Part shown: in pieces, positions 52,001 to 63,600 of the stretch
Layout: every line of letters starts with the position of its first letter
Position numbering within the stretch: the stretch's first letter is position 1
Origin: Cheilinus undulatus
Taxonomy: Eukaryota; Chordata; Actinopteri; Labriformes; Labridae
Reading direction: 5' to 3'
Length of the DNA: 64,000 bases
NCBI RefSeq assembly: GCF_018320785.1
Contig: NC_054872.1
Span: forward strand, 22,836,769 to 22,900,768
Position numbers and translations under genes: made by a program
The notes under the pieces: generated by a model
Told to the model about the DNA's origin: nothing
The model's database searches: none
Seen by the model: only the letters and a program-made list of their open reading frames with translations

Positions 52001-55000
52001 TGGCAAACAGAATAGAAGCCCGCCATTGGCTTATATACAAGTGTGCTGGGTAGAAGGCACCAAGTGTGGTAGAGTTGGAGTGGTGTTTTTATGGCAAACA
52101 GAAGGAAATGTCTTGTTTTAAATTAAATGTGAACATGTAACTTACCTGTGATATTGTGTATGATGATATGAATTTGTTTGGAAAATTTTTATTTATTTTG
52201 CAGTAATTTATTGTGTTTAGTAGAGTTAATTGATTTCAACTTAGTCCTTTGACATTGATACCTTCCCCTCACTCCTATATAAGAGGAGGCTGAGGCCTTG
52301 TGAGGTTGTTGGTGGTTGGTGTCAGAGCTGTTAGGTTGTGAGAGCCGTTTAAAGTGAACAAAGTGTGTGCAGAGCTGCAACAGAGCATTGTATAGAGCTC
52401 AGTCTTCTTTTGTTTTCACATTTTTTCCTCTTTTGCAAGTTTTTAGCATTATTTTTCTCCAGGCCTGCACTGTAAATACCACTGCACATTTTTCACTGTA
52501 AATAAATTCACTAGGCCATCCTTACACCACTCATGACAACAGAAGCTCTCATGGACATGGGCTCCTCCACTAAAGTTTCTCTCTCTCTATTTCCATCTGC
52601 TGAGTCTCCATCTGTAGAAGTTCATAGGTCATGAAAGTATCCCCTCATATCCACCGTAAAAGGCACGTCCTCGTCACTTGAGTCAAAATTGCTCATTTCT
52701 ATTTGGTTTTAGCTTAGCTTGATGTTGTTTCCACTGATCAAGGCTGCAGACTCAAACAGCTGATCAGATACGCTGATACGCGCCAAACAGAGGCTATTTG
52801 GGTGAAAGTTTAAATGCATAAAAAAATGTATAATACAGCCTACAATTGAGGCAGCATTTTCTTTTGGCCCACGTTTACCTTAAACCTTCTAAACTAAGTG
52901 GAACGGCTATACCTGTCTGTGGCGCTATATTTGGCCTAGCTTCCCCAAGTGCAAAGGGACAACTCTTTCTGATGGCCAATGACCTCATACAACCAAACTT
53001 TAAAAAGTACCAAAATATTACTTTAAAATGCCGTTGATTTTTAGTTGACATTTTAGATATTTTGAGTCTCCAAAGTTTTAGTCTAGTTCTAGTCGATGAA
53101 AACTTGAAAACGTTTTAGACTAAGGAAAAGACAAGGGACTAGAGAGTTCATTGAAACTACTTATTGAATAGTATTGATAAAAAAAGATGGTGATCTTTGG
53201 TGAAGGCCGTGAACAATTTAAGAAAAAAAAAAATATATATATATATATAAAAAAAAACAAGGCGCTTCATAAGCCTTTATCAAACTGGGATGTTCTTAAA
53301 GTAGAGCATGATAAAAACCATTGACTTTAATGTGTTTTGGCCTCTAGTCCTCTTCAGGAAGTAACTTCCTGATAAAGCCATTTAAGTCCAGTTTTAAGTC
53401 AGTAAGTCCATACATTTTAGTCTTTATTGTATATGCAGTCATTAATTTTCTTTGAACTAATTTTAAAAGCCATGTTGTAAAATTCAAAGAAATGTGAAAC
53501 ACTATAAATACTTAATTACCTTAAAAAAACTGTATACTGAGGAAAATACTGACATACCTTTAATGCTCTCTCCCCTTCTCTCTGCTCATGTTTTGACACA
53601 GTGGAGATTTTGAGTGTGTCTAACATTTCAGACATGTTTTAGCGTCTATGATGAAAACTACACTTACTTTATGTCAGAGTTTTTATCTTTAAAGATCTTT
53701 TTGTGTCAGTCAACAGACATTTTTAGTCACTCTTTTAGATAATGATATTAATACTGAAATGAAACAAAATTTTTACTCACAGGAAGTCCTTGATCTCCTG
53801 GGGACCCTGCTGAGCCACCAGGTCCTGGAGCTCCTGGTGCTCCAGGGGCTCCCTGAAGAGGAAAGGGTGTCAATATCAGAGAGCCAGTCCGTAATTAAGA
53901 AAATATAACTTATTAAGATCTCTTATCTGTTCCTATTTCTGATGTATTTTCATCTCTCCATGCAGCTATTTTAAAGATTAAAGTATGCCAAATTTCTGTA
54001 CCTATTTTTTAAAAAGTATTTCAGATACTGAAATAGACAAAATGATGTAAATGGTAATAAGAAAGAGGTCTTACCACAGGTCCAGGAGGACCTTGTTGTC
54101 CCTGTGGTCCATTATTACCTGGCAGACCCTAGGAGACACAATGGACAAGCAAATTCATTATCAAGCATTCAGTATACTTTGATAACTGTGGGTTAAACTT
54201 AGTTGTGAATGAGTCCTATCTAAATGGACTGAGAGATTTCCTGCATGTCTCCAGACTAAAACTACCTACAAGGGCCATCTTTAACTCAATAAAAGTATAG
54301 CTGATGGAGCAAGACTCAAAATCACTGAATCTGCTTGTACAAGTTGTTGTCCAACCAAAATATTTAAAAACTGACTCCAGTCAAAGCATTAGGAGTGGTT
54401 TTAGTAGAAGACAAAACACAGGTGCCTTCCTACTGAATAACAGCCTCTTTTCAATTTGCCTGAGGGCGTTTTAAACAACTCACGCTGTTTAATGTCTTCT
54501 CCATGATGCCGTGGTTGGAGGACCACATTCAGAAATCCAACAGGTCTGCTTTTTTAGTGTATCTTATTTAATAACATGATATATAATAACATAATGATGG
54601 CTTTGTTGCTCTTCAATTCAGAGCTAATGATAAACCACTTGCTGGAAGCTGAATTTAGTATCAGATCATCCTGGAAAACAGCTTTACCTGAGGTTCAGCT
54701 CATCCTTTTATTTCAGCTCTGGATGTCTGGAGTTATTTTGGGGAGGCTGGTGCCTCTTTAACATGGTACTCCCCAACTCAATTTAACCCGTGTGAGAGAA
54801 GAAGAACAAAATCAAAGCAGGAATAAAATTTAAGTTGGAAATGACACAGCTAAGAAAGCAGTATGCTAAACATTTGTTTCATTATTTTGGAAGGAGCATT
54901 ACTTAAACAAACTGATTAGTGTTCTCTAGCGTCTTTGCATGTGCTCTGGGCATCTGCTGTGTATTCGTTGTGCGGCTTTTTAAGTCCTGTAAGACAAAAA

Positions 55001-58000
55001 AAAGGCTGAAAGCATTGGAGCAGGAACTCCCTCTGTGGCAAATGAAGCTTTCTTAAAATCTCACGGGTAGATTTCCCTCCAAACAAATTAACCAAATCTG
55101 TGTTCTTCTTCTGCTTCCATGAAAAGAGTCAGGACATGACACCCAAAAGCTCCTCTGTGAGAGCCACTCTGGTGTCACACAGTAAACAGTCATCCTGGTA
55201 AAACAACTAATGGGACTCTGGAGGAGGCCTTAGTGTTCAAAGTCTCACAATGTCACACACTTCTCATTTAGAATTCTTCAAACTGAGCATAGACCTTTTG
55301 GGAAAAAGAAAATCCCCGTCTTTGGAAAGAAAAGGTTATAAAATTTCCAACTGTGAAGCAAATAAGTATTTCAGGTGACATAGGGCAAAAAGCCTTCCTG
55401 GTGTCACACAGTAAACTCTCTTTACTGGTTTTAATATAATATAAACTTTTCTACTCTAAGTTTTAATAAGAAATGAAGCCAACAGCGTTCTCTCACAGGA
55501 GTCAGCTTCATTAAAATGTATCACTGCTGTTATACTTTCAAAGCAACAGGTTTACAGACTCATCTATTGTCTATAAAAACTGGGTGAAGCTGATCTAATT
55601 CATTGTTTATTAGTACGCACAGGCCTGCCTCTCCCTAGACACAGAACACACATAAGGCCTGGCCATCTGTGAGGGGCCCCATGTTTGCCCCTTTATTTTT
55701 ACTCATCAAACTGGTGTATGATAAATATTATCAAGAAACTGAACAGTAGTTTCCACAGACTTTACCTGGGTGTCACATCCAGGCATAACAGTTAATGTGA
55801 AAACTTCAGCGAAGATTCCTCACTTTTGCCCTGTGTATTCATGCTACCAAAACTGTTTCTTTTTTTTCTTTTTAAAGTTGGACTTAGTTTTGTTTAGTGA
55901 AATCTTCTCAGTTTTGGATAATTCACAAATCTTTGATACATCTTAAACAACAGTTTTGAGTAATAATGACTATGGATTTGTGTATTTTGGGTATTTCAGT
56001 GGCTGATTTGCACATGTTTTTAAGTCCTGCAACTGCAGCAAGGAAAAAATGATTGAGCTAGTTTGGTCCGGGGTTGAAAGAGGTTAGAAAAGTTCTGTAA
56101 AGAAAGCTAAACAAAGATTTATAGCTGCTCTTGATCCATCCATCACAGTGATAACAAACAAACACCAGGAGGCAGTTGTTGTAGCTTCAACTTATCTAAC
56201 TGGTTGCTGCAGTACTCTTCTGGTCAGATGTTTCCTTTCTTTTACAATAAACCATGTCTTCATGTTTTATACACCTCAGAAAACTTCAGTACAGCATGTT
56301 CTCTCTGTAGACTAGAGTGATGATGATAAGTTTCACTCTGAATCAACAAAAGGCTGTCTGCTTTCCCTGGCTTGCTCTTTACAAGTTGCTAGAGTGTCTC
56401 CTGTTAAAAATGTCGTAATGGGAATCAATATTCACTTTAAGAAGAGGTTTCTTCTTGCTGTTCTTTCTTTTATGGCTGTTAAGTGAATAATTTTGGAATA
56501 TACTGCTGTTGCATTGATAAACTCTAGTGAATTGATTTGTTTCCCTGTTTACTTCATCCTTTTTCTTACTCCCCTCATCCCATCTGCTGGAAGCCCATAG
56601 AAAAAAAAACTACTATAAGCACACTGCTGTCTATATTAGAGTGAAATGCAGCTATTATTCCAAAGAAAGAAAAACATCAACCTGGTTTCTTTCTTATCAT
56701 ACATGGTGTCTGAATTACAGTTATACCTTTGTGATTATGCCAAACTTAGCCACTGTGGATTTTTCTCTCCCTTCATTTACGTCCATTTCATCCTTTATTA
56801 ACCATCCCTAAAACACACATGAGAGCTGTAGTTTAAGAGATACAGATTTTTAGGAGGCTCCTTATAGTAAAGGCTACAAATTGGGATATGTTTCCAGTTT
56901 TAATGCCAAAAAACTGCTCCCTGATTACTAATTTTACATGACGACATTCAATACTCACATGTATTGTGATGTTTTACGTTGAACTTGTGATTCTTATTAC
57001 TGAGGATTCAGTTAAGTGGCAAAAATGGCTAAATATGTATTGAATTGATTGGCTTTTTCATTAGGAGGTGTTACTTCATGTATGATTAAATGTACTGATT
57101 AATTCACAACCCTGGATCTTTTAGTAATTTCATGTCACTCGATTGAAGATGTAGACTGATAAGTGTCCAATCGTCTGCATAATGGAGACTTTTCAACGTG
57201 AGTTGATGTTTTCTCTTCCAGTATGTTGTCAATGACACATTTAAAGAAAACACTGGAAATGTAAGACCTTTTTATCAGTGAGCCAAAATCTAAATAAAAG
57301 CTGACTCAGAATATTGGGCAGAACTGAAGAGTGAATATTGGATTAAACTGAAGAGAGTCATTGTGATGAGTTTAGGGATATCACTAAATGAAAAGGGGAA
57401 AAACCCCTTGGTATTAGAAGGTTCGTTTTTCATTAAAAATAAACCAGTATTGATAATCAAATCCAGTTTCGGTAAGAGAAGTTTTTAGTCTGATCACAAT
57501 ATTTTATATTAAATAATGGGAAAAACAAAAACTCCCTCCCGTTGTCTCCCGGCTATAGTCACTGACTGTACTGTTAAAACCTTCAGAAACATTTTGCCCC
57601 ACTCTTAAAAAAATGCTGGAAACTATTTCCGTACTAGACACCAAATTAAAGAATCAAATCCAGATGTGTTTTTATAGTGTTAGGGTTTATACTGGCACCT
57701 TGAAGAACCAAAATAGAGTGTGGGTTTATGAATGTCTAACTAAAAGTTCATGCACTCCAAACCTATCTGGCAGCATGAGACGAAACCAGAGTCAATATAC
57801 GAGTGTCCTGAAGGAAACCACATGACAGGTCTGAAAATTACACATGACGTCTTGTGTAGATTAGCACTGAGGGGATGATCTCCTGTCAGCCAACAAAGAG
57901 ACAGCAGATGGATGATGTGTCCAGTCTTTCCCCTCAAAGGGGCGGGGTCAGGACAAAACTCTTCTGTTATAACATTACGGTTTGGATATAAACTTGTTCT

Positions 58001-60004
58001 TACTGCTTGCCGACACATCATGCTTTCTGACTGCGTTACAGTTTTGGTATTTACAGTCCTGTTGAGGATTGTAAGGCCTTATTCCTCCGTCAGCCACCTG
58101 GTAACATCAAGCCTTTATGAATGGGATTTTGAGGAAGAGCTTTCCTTCAATCAGAGGGAGACTTGTTTTTTTATGAAGACATAAAACAGAACAGATAACA
58201 GCTGCACATCTAGAAACGGTGCACAGCTGGAAAAGTACTGCAGATATTTTCAAAGAGACCTATAAAAATATTGCATCTTGAGAGACATCTTAAAAATCAC
58301 TTTCTTACAAAAATAACGTATTGTGCAAACTTAAATTTTTCAACTTCTCTAGCTAGTGGTCACTTTTTATGAGGGTGCGCTTCACATCATCTTTGGTCAA
58401 GCTTCTACCCATGTTCTTAATGGCTCATCTTTGCCAGATATGTTCAGAGAGAAAGTTCCAGCAGTGGTTCACATATCACTGATCGTTTTGAAAACATAAA
58501 CAGCTGACACACCAAATCTGAAATAACAGGCAATAAAAATCACAGAAGTCAAAGACTGAAAAGAAAAAATTTTGAAAAATAAGTTTTCCTCCATGTATTT
58601 CTCAAAACGCTTAACACTTAACTATACACAGGTCATTTGGTAGGAAAAACATGCAAAAATCACTGTTTCATTAATAAGGGGTAGGGGGGTGTCCAAGAAA
58701 AATGATAGAGAAACACTGGTCTAAATTATTAGCCCCCCTAATGATGACAGTAAATTTTTTCTCCTTTTTGGTTGATAAAATCCCTTAGTTGTTTGTTGTA
58801 GTTTTCAACAAGTCTCAGACATGTCTCCTGAGGAATCCCCGCCCATTCTTCTTTGGTGAATCTCTCAAGCTCCTCCAGATTTAAGGGTTGTCTGGCATGG
58901 ATCTTGATCTTCAGTTCACCCCACAGATTTTCAATGGGATTCAATTCAGGGCTTTGTGCAGACCAGTCAGTAATGCTTACTTTGGTCTTCTGGAGCTAGT
59001 TCTTAGCCAGGAGTGACAGATGTTTAGGTAGTTGTCGTGTTGGAAGATAAAGCAACAACCCAGTCCCAGTTTTGCTGCTGACTGCTCAAGGTTTCTCTTT
59101 GAATCTTCTATGCTTCTTCATGATTCCTTCCACTTTCATTAGATTGCCAGTTCCAGATGCGCCGAAGCATCCACACAGCATCATACTCCCACCGCTGTGT
59201 TTCACTGTGGGGATGATATTCTTAGGGTCATACGCCTCACCCTTCTTCTTCCACACATAACCAACATCTTTATGGACAAAGGGCTCTATTTTGGTCTTAT
59301 CTAGCCAAAGGACAAACTTCCATTATACATAATCCTTCTCCGGGTTGTTCCTGGCATACTTCAGTCTGGCTTAAAGGTGCCTTAGCAGAGGAGGAGTTTT
59401 TCTTGGTCTACAACCTCCCTGTCCATTCCTGTTCAGGGCTCTAGTGATGGTCCTCTTTAAGACTAGAATCCTGACTTGGTTAAGTGATTCACTAGGGTCT
59501 TGGTAGTTGTTCTGGGGTCTTTAGACACATCTCTCACTAGTTTTCTTTCCAGAGTCTTTGAAATCTTTCCCTTCCTACCTCTGTCAGGCTTGTTCTGGAC
59601 TGTTTGGCTCTCTTTGAATTTCTTGATGATACTTCTCACTCCAGTTCTTAAAATAAGGGTTCATAGAGGACTAACAATTTTGTCCTCATCTGTATTTTTT
59701 GTTTATTTTTAAATCAATGCCAAAGCAATTCCAGCATTTAAGACACATAAGATGATTTTCACTACCCAAATAATCCAAAGTTAAATATAAAAGGGATTCA
59801 TTTTTTGGTATCCCTGTTTACATTAAGTATGATTAGCAAAATAATGGGGAGATGCATCAAAAGTATCCCTTTAATAAGTTATGCATCAATGGAGTAGAAG
59901 TAGCATAATTCAAAATACAAAACAGTGGTGATGTTGGAGTTTTATCTTACCCTTGGTCCAGGGGGACCGTCTCTTCCGGGTGAGCCCTGGCCTCCAGGAG
60001 CACC
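33791..60004 (-). CDS. col14a1: FACIT collagen, probably collagen alpha-1(XIV), 3' part
   Basis: Fibril-associated collagen with interrupted triple helices, secreted to the extracellular matrix. Exons in transcription order: 60004-59951 (54), 54128-54075 (54), 53852-53781 (72), 46464-46429 (36), 44620-44554 (67), 44344-44153 (192), 40834-40757 (78), 39783-39628 (156), then terminal exon 34077-33791 or 35449-35421. Phases are 0 up to the 36-bp exon and 1 thereafter, and all join. The first four encode Gly-X-Y of COL2. The next two hold NC2 ([27 protein letters not shown]), then COL1 starts at [11 protein letters not shown]1 ends with the FACIT hallmark [10 protein letters not shown]2 resembles both type XII and type XIV, and synteny with mrpl13 decides for XIV. 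The N-terminal vWA/fibronectin/LamG part is beyond 64000. col12a1-like origin is the main alternative. Confidence 0.88.
35088..35093 (-). terminator. Poly(A) signal for the short col14a1 form
   Basis: Minus-strand AATAAA (plus TTTATT), the first after the stop at 35421. Confidence 0.4.
35421..35449 (-). CDS. col14a1: col14a1 alternative terminal exon, short NC1 form
   Basis: A strong polypyrimidine tract (minus strand of 35455-35490) and CTAAAG acceptor precede 35449. Entry is phase 1 and the reading is VQQDYGNDY then TGA at 35423-35421, giving a nine-residue tail after GYNVG. A minus-strand AATAAA at 35093-35088 follows about 330 bp downstream. This looks like an alternative last exon competing with 34077-33791. 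Confidence 0.65.
36169..37399 (-). mobile_element. Degenerate Tc1/mariner element, about 1.23 kb
   Basis: Inverted ends are CAGTTGATACAAGAAGTTTA (left) and CAGTTGAAACCAGAAGTTTA (right, inverted), each followed by an AGACTGTATAAAAAG-like block. TA follows the right end; the left TA has decayed to TT. The minus strand carries transposase pieces ([31 protein letters not shown]) broken by frameshifts. It lies in the last col14a1 intron, in the same orientation. Confidence 0.88.
38642..39321. mobile_element. hAT MITE hosting a nested MITE
   Basis: Ends are TAGGGATGCATAATATTGG and, inverted, CAGGGTTGCATGATATTATTGG, with CAATATTT-rich subterminal repeats. Flanks TGTTTTAT / TGCTTTAA match at 6 of 8 positions. 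It is interrupted by the element at 38782-39103. Confidence 0.65.
38782..39103. mobile_element. Nested hAT MITE, 322 bp, perfect 8-bp target duplication
   Basis: Ends are CAGTGTTTCCCAACC and, inverted, CAGTGTGGGTTTCCAACC. CTTTAAAG lies on both sides at 38774-38781 and 39104-39111. A second copy lies at 45419-45755 and a longer relative at 48315-49051. Confidence 0.88.
40850..44152. other. col14a1 intron between COL1 exons
   Basis: No exon seen. A repeat-like string common in fish (ACGTTTCGAGCCCTAGCCCTTCATCAGAC) occurs at about 40993-41022, probably a transposon end of unknown class. Confidence 0.45.
45419..45755. mobile_element. hAT MITE, second copy of the 38782 family
   Basis: It is collinear with 38782-39103: CCCAACCATTTT..CCTTG, GATTTTAA.TGTTTCA, ATCAAAAGACCTTT, TTTTGGCAGCCTCAG, then GGTTGGGAACC. 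Flanks CTCTTAAC / CTCTAACT are a decayed duplication. Confidence 0.8.
46480..48306. other. col14a1 intron, no repeat recognised in first part
   Basis: Unique-looking sequence. ORFs of about 100 residues on both strands at 46589-47008 overlap and have no domain signal. Confidence 0.4.
48315..49051. mobile_element. hAT element, 737 bp, longer relative of the CAGTG..TTCCCAACC family
   Basis: Ends are CAGTGGTTCCCAACCTTTTTT and, inverted, CAGCTGTTCCCAACCTGG. Flanks ATGTACAT (48307-48314) and ATGTAGTT (49052-49059) match at 6 of 8. No intact transposase. Confidence 0.75.
51016..51056. repeat. Perfect 18-bp hairpin with 5-nt loop
   Basis: Arms 51016-51033 (ATTGCCCCTTCATACAAG) and 51039-51056 are exact complements around ACACA. 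It lies just outside the long-TIR element starting at about 51062. Confidence 0.9.
51062..52929. mobile_element. DNA transposon with long inverted repeats, about 1.9 kb
   Basis: The left arm from 51062 (TATAGAGCACCTCAGAGAGG, TCTCCACTTA, GGTGAAAATGGGCCAAAAAA, CAATTGTGCGCTGTATTGAA, CACCCAGAAAG..CTCTGTGTTT) matches the right arm, ending near 52929 and read inverted: TATAGCGCCACAGACAGGTA, TTCCACTTAG, GGTAAACGTGGGCCAAAAGA, CAATTGTAGGCTGTATTATA, CACCCAAATAGCCTCTGTTT. Arms are about 150-280 bp and diverged. No transposase was recognised; the class is unknown. It may host an LTR at about 52147-52540. Confidence 0.65.
52147..52540 (+). mobile_element. Candidate solo LTR
   Basis: It starts with TGTGATATTG, contains a TATA box (CCTATATAAGAGG, about 52275), then about 220 bp later a polyadenylation-like GTAAATAAATTC (about 52498) and a CA-ending tail. 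This U3-R-U5-like order suggests a solo LTR. A clear target duplication was not found and no coding part remains. Confidence 0.35.
53229..53270. repeat. (AT)n with flanking poly(A)
   Basis: AT dinucleotides bounded by A runs. Confidence 0.9.
54140..58700. other. col14a1 intron between COL2 exons
   Basis: No exon seen in about 4.5 kb. A short phrase (CTGGTGTCACACAGTAAAC) occurs twice, at about 55170 and 55400, and otherwise I recognise nothing. Confidence 0.45.
58720..59750 (-). mobile_element. Decayed Tc1/mariner element
   Basis: The minus strand at 58944-58738 encodes [19 protein letters not shown], then [20 protein letters not shown], the C-terminus of a Tc1-like transposase. Plus-strand text upstream shows disrupted remains of the rest. 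The left end is near TTATTAGCCCCCCTAATG; the right end is not clear. Confidence 0.8.
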
Positions 60005-60019
60005 CTAGAATTAAACAAA

Positions 60020-63000
60020 AACAAACATATTCTTAGTCATCACTTACTGAGGTTCAGATAAAATATATCATATTGTATGATGCTGCTTTATCAAACTGAA
60101 TGAGTGCAGGTATACTGTACAAAATGAAGTTGAATTGAAATAACTGATTTGAACTTTTACTGATGGTAATAAAAAAGGAATGACTTTTATTCTCAGTCAC
60201 GACAAGCTGCCTTTTCCACAGATGATTTTTGACATGTGAATTCATTTCATTTATTCATTCATTACTGTCCATTACAGTCAAGAATGTGACATTTTTAAAG
60301 GTACTTCCCCTAATAGATTACCTGCAGTACATCAAAGAATGTCTTTCTCTCATAATGATTAAAAGGCACACATACATCACCCAAAGGTCAAAACAGATAA
60401 GGGTTTGCCGCCTTCCTAAATGATGCTTTGACAGCAGGAGACATAAATTTGATTTGTGGAAAGATCCAAGGTCTCTAACCCTTGGGGTACAGAGGACTGT
60501 CTCTGTAACTGCACACCACCTTCTGCGTTCCATCTCCCGCCCAATTTTCTCTTCATCCACCTCTCTGCAGGTCAGTGAACATAGCTGAGTCCAAAATACA
60601 GTCATGGATTAAGTGTTGAGGTGATTTATCTCTGCACTTCAGTATTAGTGGAGAGCTCATAAAACAGGACAGTTAACACTGTTAAAGGTTCCACAAATTA
60701 CAGGACGGGGTCGGAGAGGACGGGCTGCCTGTGATTAATGAGGTGTTGCTGTTTGGATGTTGGCTGATGTGCATTCTCCCAACACACTGGCAATAATATT
60801 CCTTCTGATGCTGTCACACATGTACACTCCAACAACCACACATACATGGGAACAGGGCAGTAAGCCAGTGCAGCAGCAGTTAGAGGGAGTTTTAACATGT
60901 TTCAAAGTTTTTATAGAAAGCTGGCTTTGAAAAATGAATCACTGAGCAGTTGGTAGCCAAGTGGTTATGTCCATATACCCCATAAAAGTTGTAGTTAATC
61001 AATAAAGCAATTAATTTTTATCTGTAAAACATCAATTCATAATCAACGTTATCTCAAGACCCTTTACAAGGAGGTCAGGTATATACTGTACTATCTGCCA
61101 TATCATTTATTAAGACAGACACAACATTAATCCACCATGACTCAGCACTGAGCAACATTTAGCAAAGTTTCAGTGGGAATGAAAAACTTTCCTTTACCAG
61201 ACAGAAATCTCAAACAGAACCAGACTTATGTTGAACAGCAGCATGCCAAAGCTGTGTTAGAGTTGAAAAGGGATGGAGGGAAAAGCAGAGAGAGAGAGAA
61301 GAGGGAGATGCAGAAAGACAGATGAGGGAGCTGCAGAAAAAGAGAAGAGGGGTTGGAGAAAGAAAAAAAAGGTTGCAGAAAGCAGGAAAGGGGAGGTGCA
61401 GAGAGTGAAAAATAAAGCAAAGATACAACAATAAATAAGATACATTTATGGCTCTCCTCAAAGCAGGTGGCCCAGGTTCAAATACTGTCAGTGGAGTCAA
61501 GTTTCATGTAAAATGACTTAAAAGAAAGAGTTTAGGGTACAGTGGTTTGATTAAAAGTCTTCTTAAATATAGACATATAATAATCGGTATACAAAAAGCT
61601 CTGTTATATGTCAGTTAATACACTTGTTACTGTATGGCATTTTAAGTGCTTTTTTATGTCATCAATTATGCAAAATTTCACAAACTCAACTATATTACTT
61701 GTACCTTTGGAGTCCCGGGATGGGGGACTGGAGCCCATCCCTGATGTCACTGGGTAAGAGACTGGGTTCACCCTGAACTGTTTGCCAGTCATAAGAAAAA
61801 CACACACTGACTGTCACACTCACACCTACAGACAATTAAACAAGACTAGGTTCAAACCTAGTATATGGCTGACCGCAACTATCTGGGATACCTGTTGAAA
61901 TGCCTGACTGGCAGAGTGATTTTGTCATTATTGTTATTTTTTGTGAGCCAAATTTGTTGTGACTACTTAAACGTACATAGCTACATGCTGTCCTCGCTCT
62001 CTCTCTCTCTCTCTCTCTCGCCTCTTAATAAAGCTCTTCTCTGTGTACATATGTAACACTACAGACATGTGTCAGACTTCACTGATAGAGACAGTGTCAC
62101 TGGAGATTAAATTTTTTTTTGTCAGATTTAAGTCTTTAATGGTAGAAAGTTTATACTGACAATAAAACACTAACAGTTAAGGAACGGTTTATTTTAAAAT
62201 AAAATAAAATAAAAACTGCAGCAGGTTTCATGAACATTTGTAATTCTCATCAGACAGGTGTGTAAGGGTCTTATGCAAAAGCTAAATTTCTACTTTTGTG
62301 TTCCTATCGTCTTATATATCCGTTAATTATCAATAAACATGATATCTATCATATTCCCTGCAAATTAAGACGTGTTAAACATTTTACGTAGCGTTCTCTT
62401 AACAACACAAATGTGGAGATTTTAAAATGTATTTGTTACCCATAATCATACAGTATTAAGGGAATATTTACCAAATATTTTTTAACATAGCACACAGCCC
62501 TGGCTCATGCAGGCGACACAGATACACACAGCTGGAGCGCACACATACACACACACACACCGCTGACACGCTGGTCCTCTGTGGTCAGAGAGGAGCTTTA
62601 AGAGGAGAAAGTCCTGCTGTTTATTCTCCAGTATTCTGAAACTTTTGCCTGCAACAGATGGAAGCCTGAAGTCTACAATACCAATATGTTAGCGTGCGTT
62701 TCAGTGTAGGTGTGTGCATGAGCATCGAGTTTGTGTGTGTCACTGTGTCATGAAAGAAGACAACGATGACAGGAGAGCAGCCGACACTGCTGCGTAAAAG
62801 ACGCAGTCAAAGAGAAAGGGACGACAGGAGAAAGTGACAGGGGGACAGGAGATCATGATGGAACAATTAAAAACTGAAGATTGTGCATGAGTCTAAAATT
62901 CTGAATCTGAAATGTAAAAAGCTACATGTTGCCCTCTCTCTCTGTGTCTCCTTCTGTTTTTAATGAAGCTCTGAATAGCGTCATCCCCCCTTCCCTCCTG

Positions 63001-63469
63001 CTTTCTTCTACCGATCCTTCTACCTTCTGATTGAAACACAACACAGACACACAATGACTGACCTGACGCTCTCTGTATTCTTTGCTTTTACTGCGCAAAT
63101 GGAAGACAACTCTACAAGAAAAGAGCAAAAACCTCTCCTCTGCACAAGACAAGCTGTTGGTGTGGCTGTGCCCTAACCTTGCAAAGCTGATGGGTACACC
63201 TGTTTCCTTGTTTTTCACTGGCGAATCCATCTTGCAAAGCTCCCATCTGAACCATTTGGGCCTGGTTAGAAAGTGAAAGTACTTTCAGGCGCAGCAGAGT
63301 CATGACGTAAACAAGCAGCAGCAAGAGCTGGAGCATTTATGGAGGAAGAGATTATCGCGGATGCTGCTAAAGCGCCAGTTTTATCAGAACTTGACAACAT
63401 TTCTTTGTTAAAAGAAGAACAAAGAACAGCAGTGAGTTGTTTTCTTTTCAAAAACAACAAAAGTCGAGT
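60020..63469. other. col14a1 intron (5' side), no recognised exon
   Basis: No Gly-X-Y, LamG or fibronectin exon on the minus strand. It contains an A/G-rich stretch at 61264-61420, (CT)n at about 61998-62019 and (AC)n at about 62540-62562. Confidence 0.45.
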
Positions 63470-63600
63470 ACTTACGTACATGTCTATAGTCGCCATGTTT
63501 CGCGTTATTCCTCAGTAGCTGCGCATGCGCAGCGGCTACATCACGTGTTTTGTTGCTCTGACTGGCCCGTAGAGATGTGACAGACAGAATGTTCACCCAG
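63470..63600 (-). promoter_or_regulatory. Candidate CpG-type promoter and first coding exon
   Basis: A palindromic NRF1 site TGCGCATGCGCA lies at 63520-63531 and an E-box CACGTG at 63542-63547, with raised CpG. On the minus strand, ATG at 63496 opens MATIDMY and runs into a consensus donor TAC|GTAAGT at 63476/63475. I do not recognise the protein. It could be the first exon of an unidentified gene, an alternative col14a1 start, or chance. Confidence 0.35.

Noticed and set aside
61210-61500. 96-residue Ser/Leu/Phe-rich ORF, minus strand
   Set aside because: It comes from an A/G-rich low-complexity tract; three frames overlap the same region.
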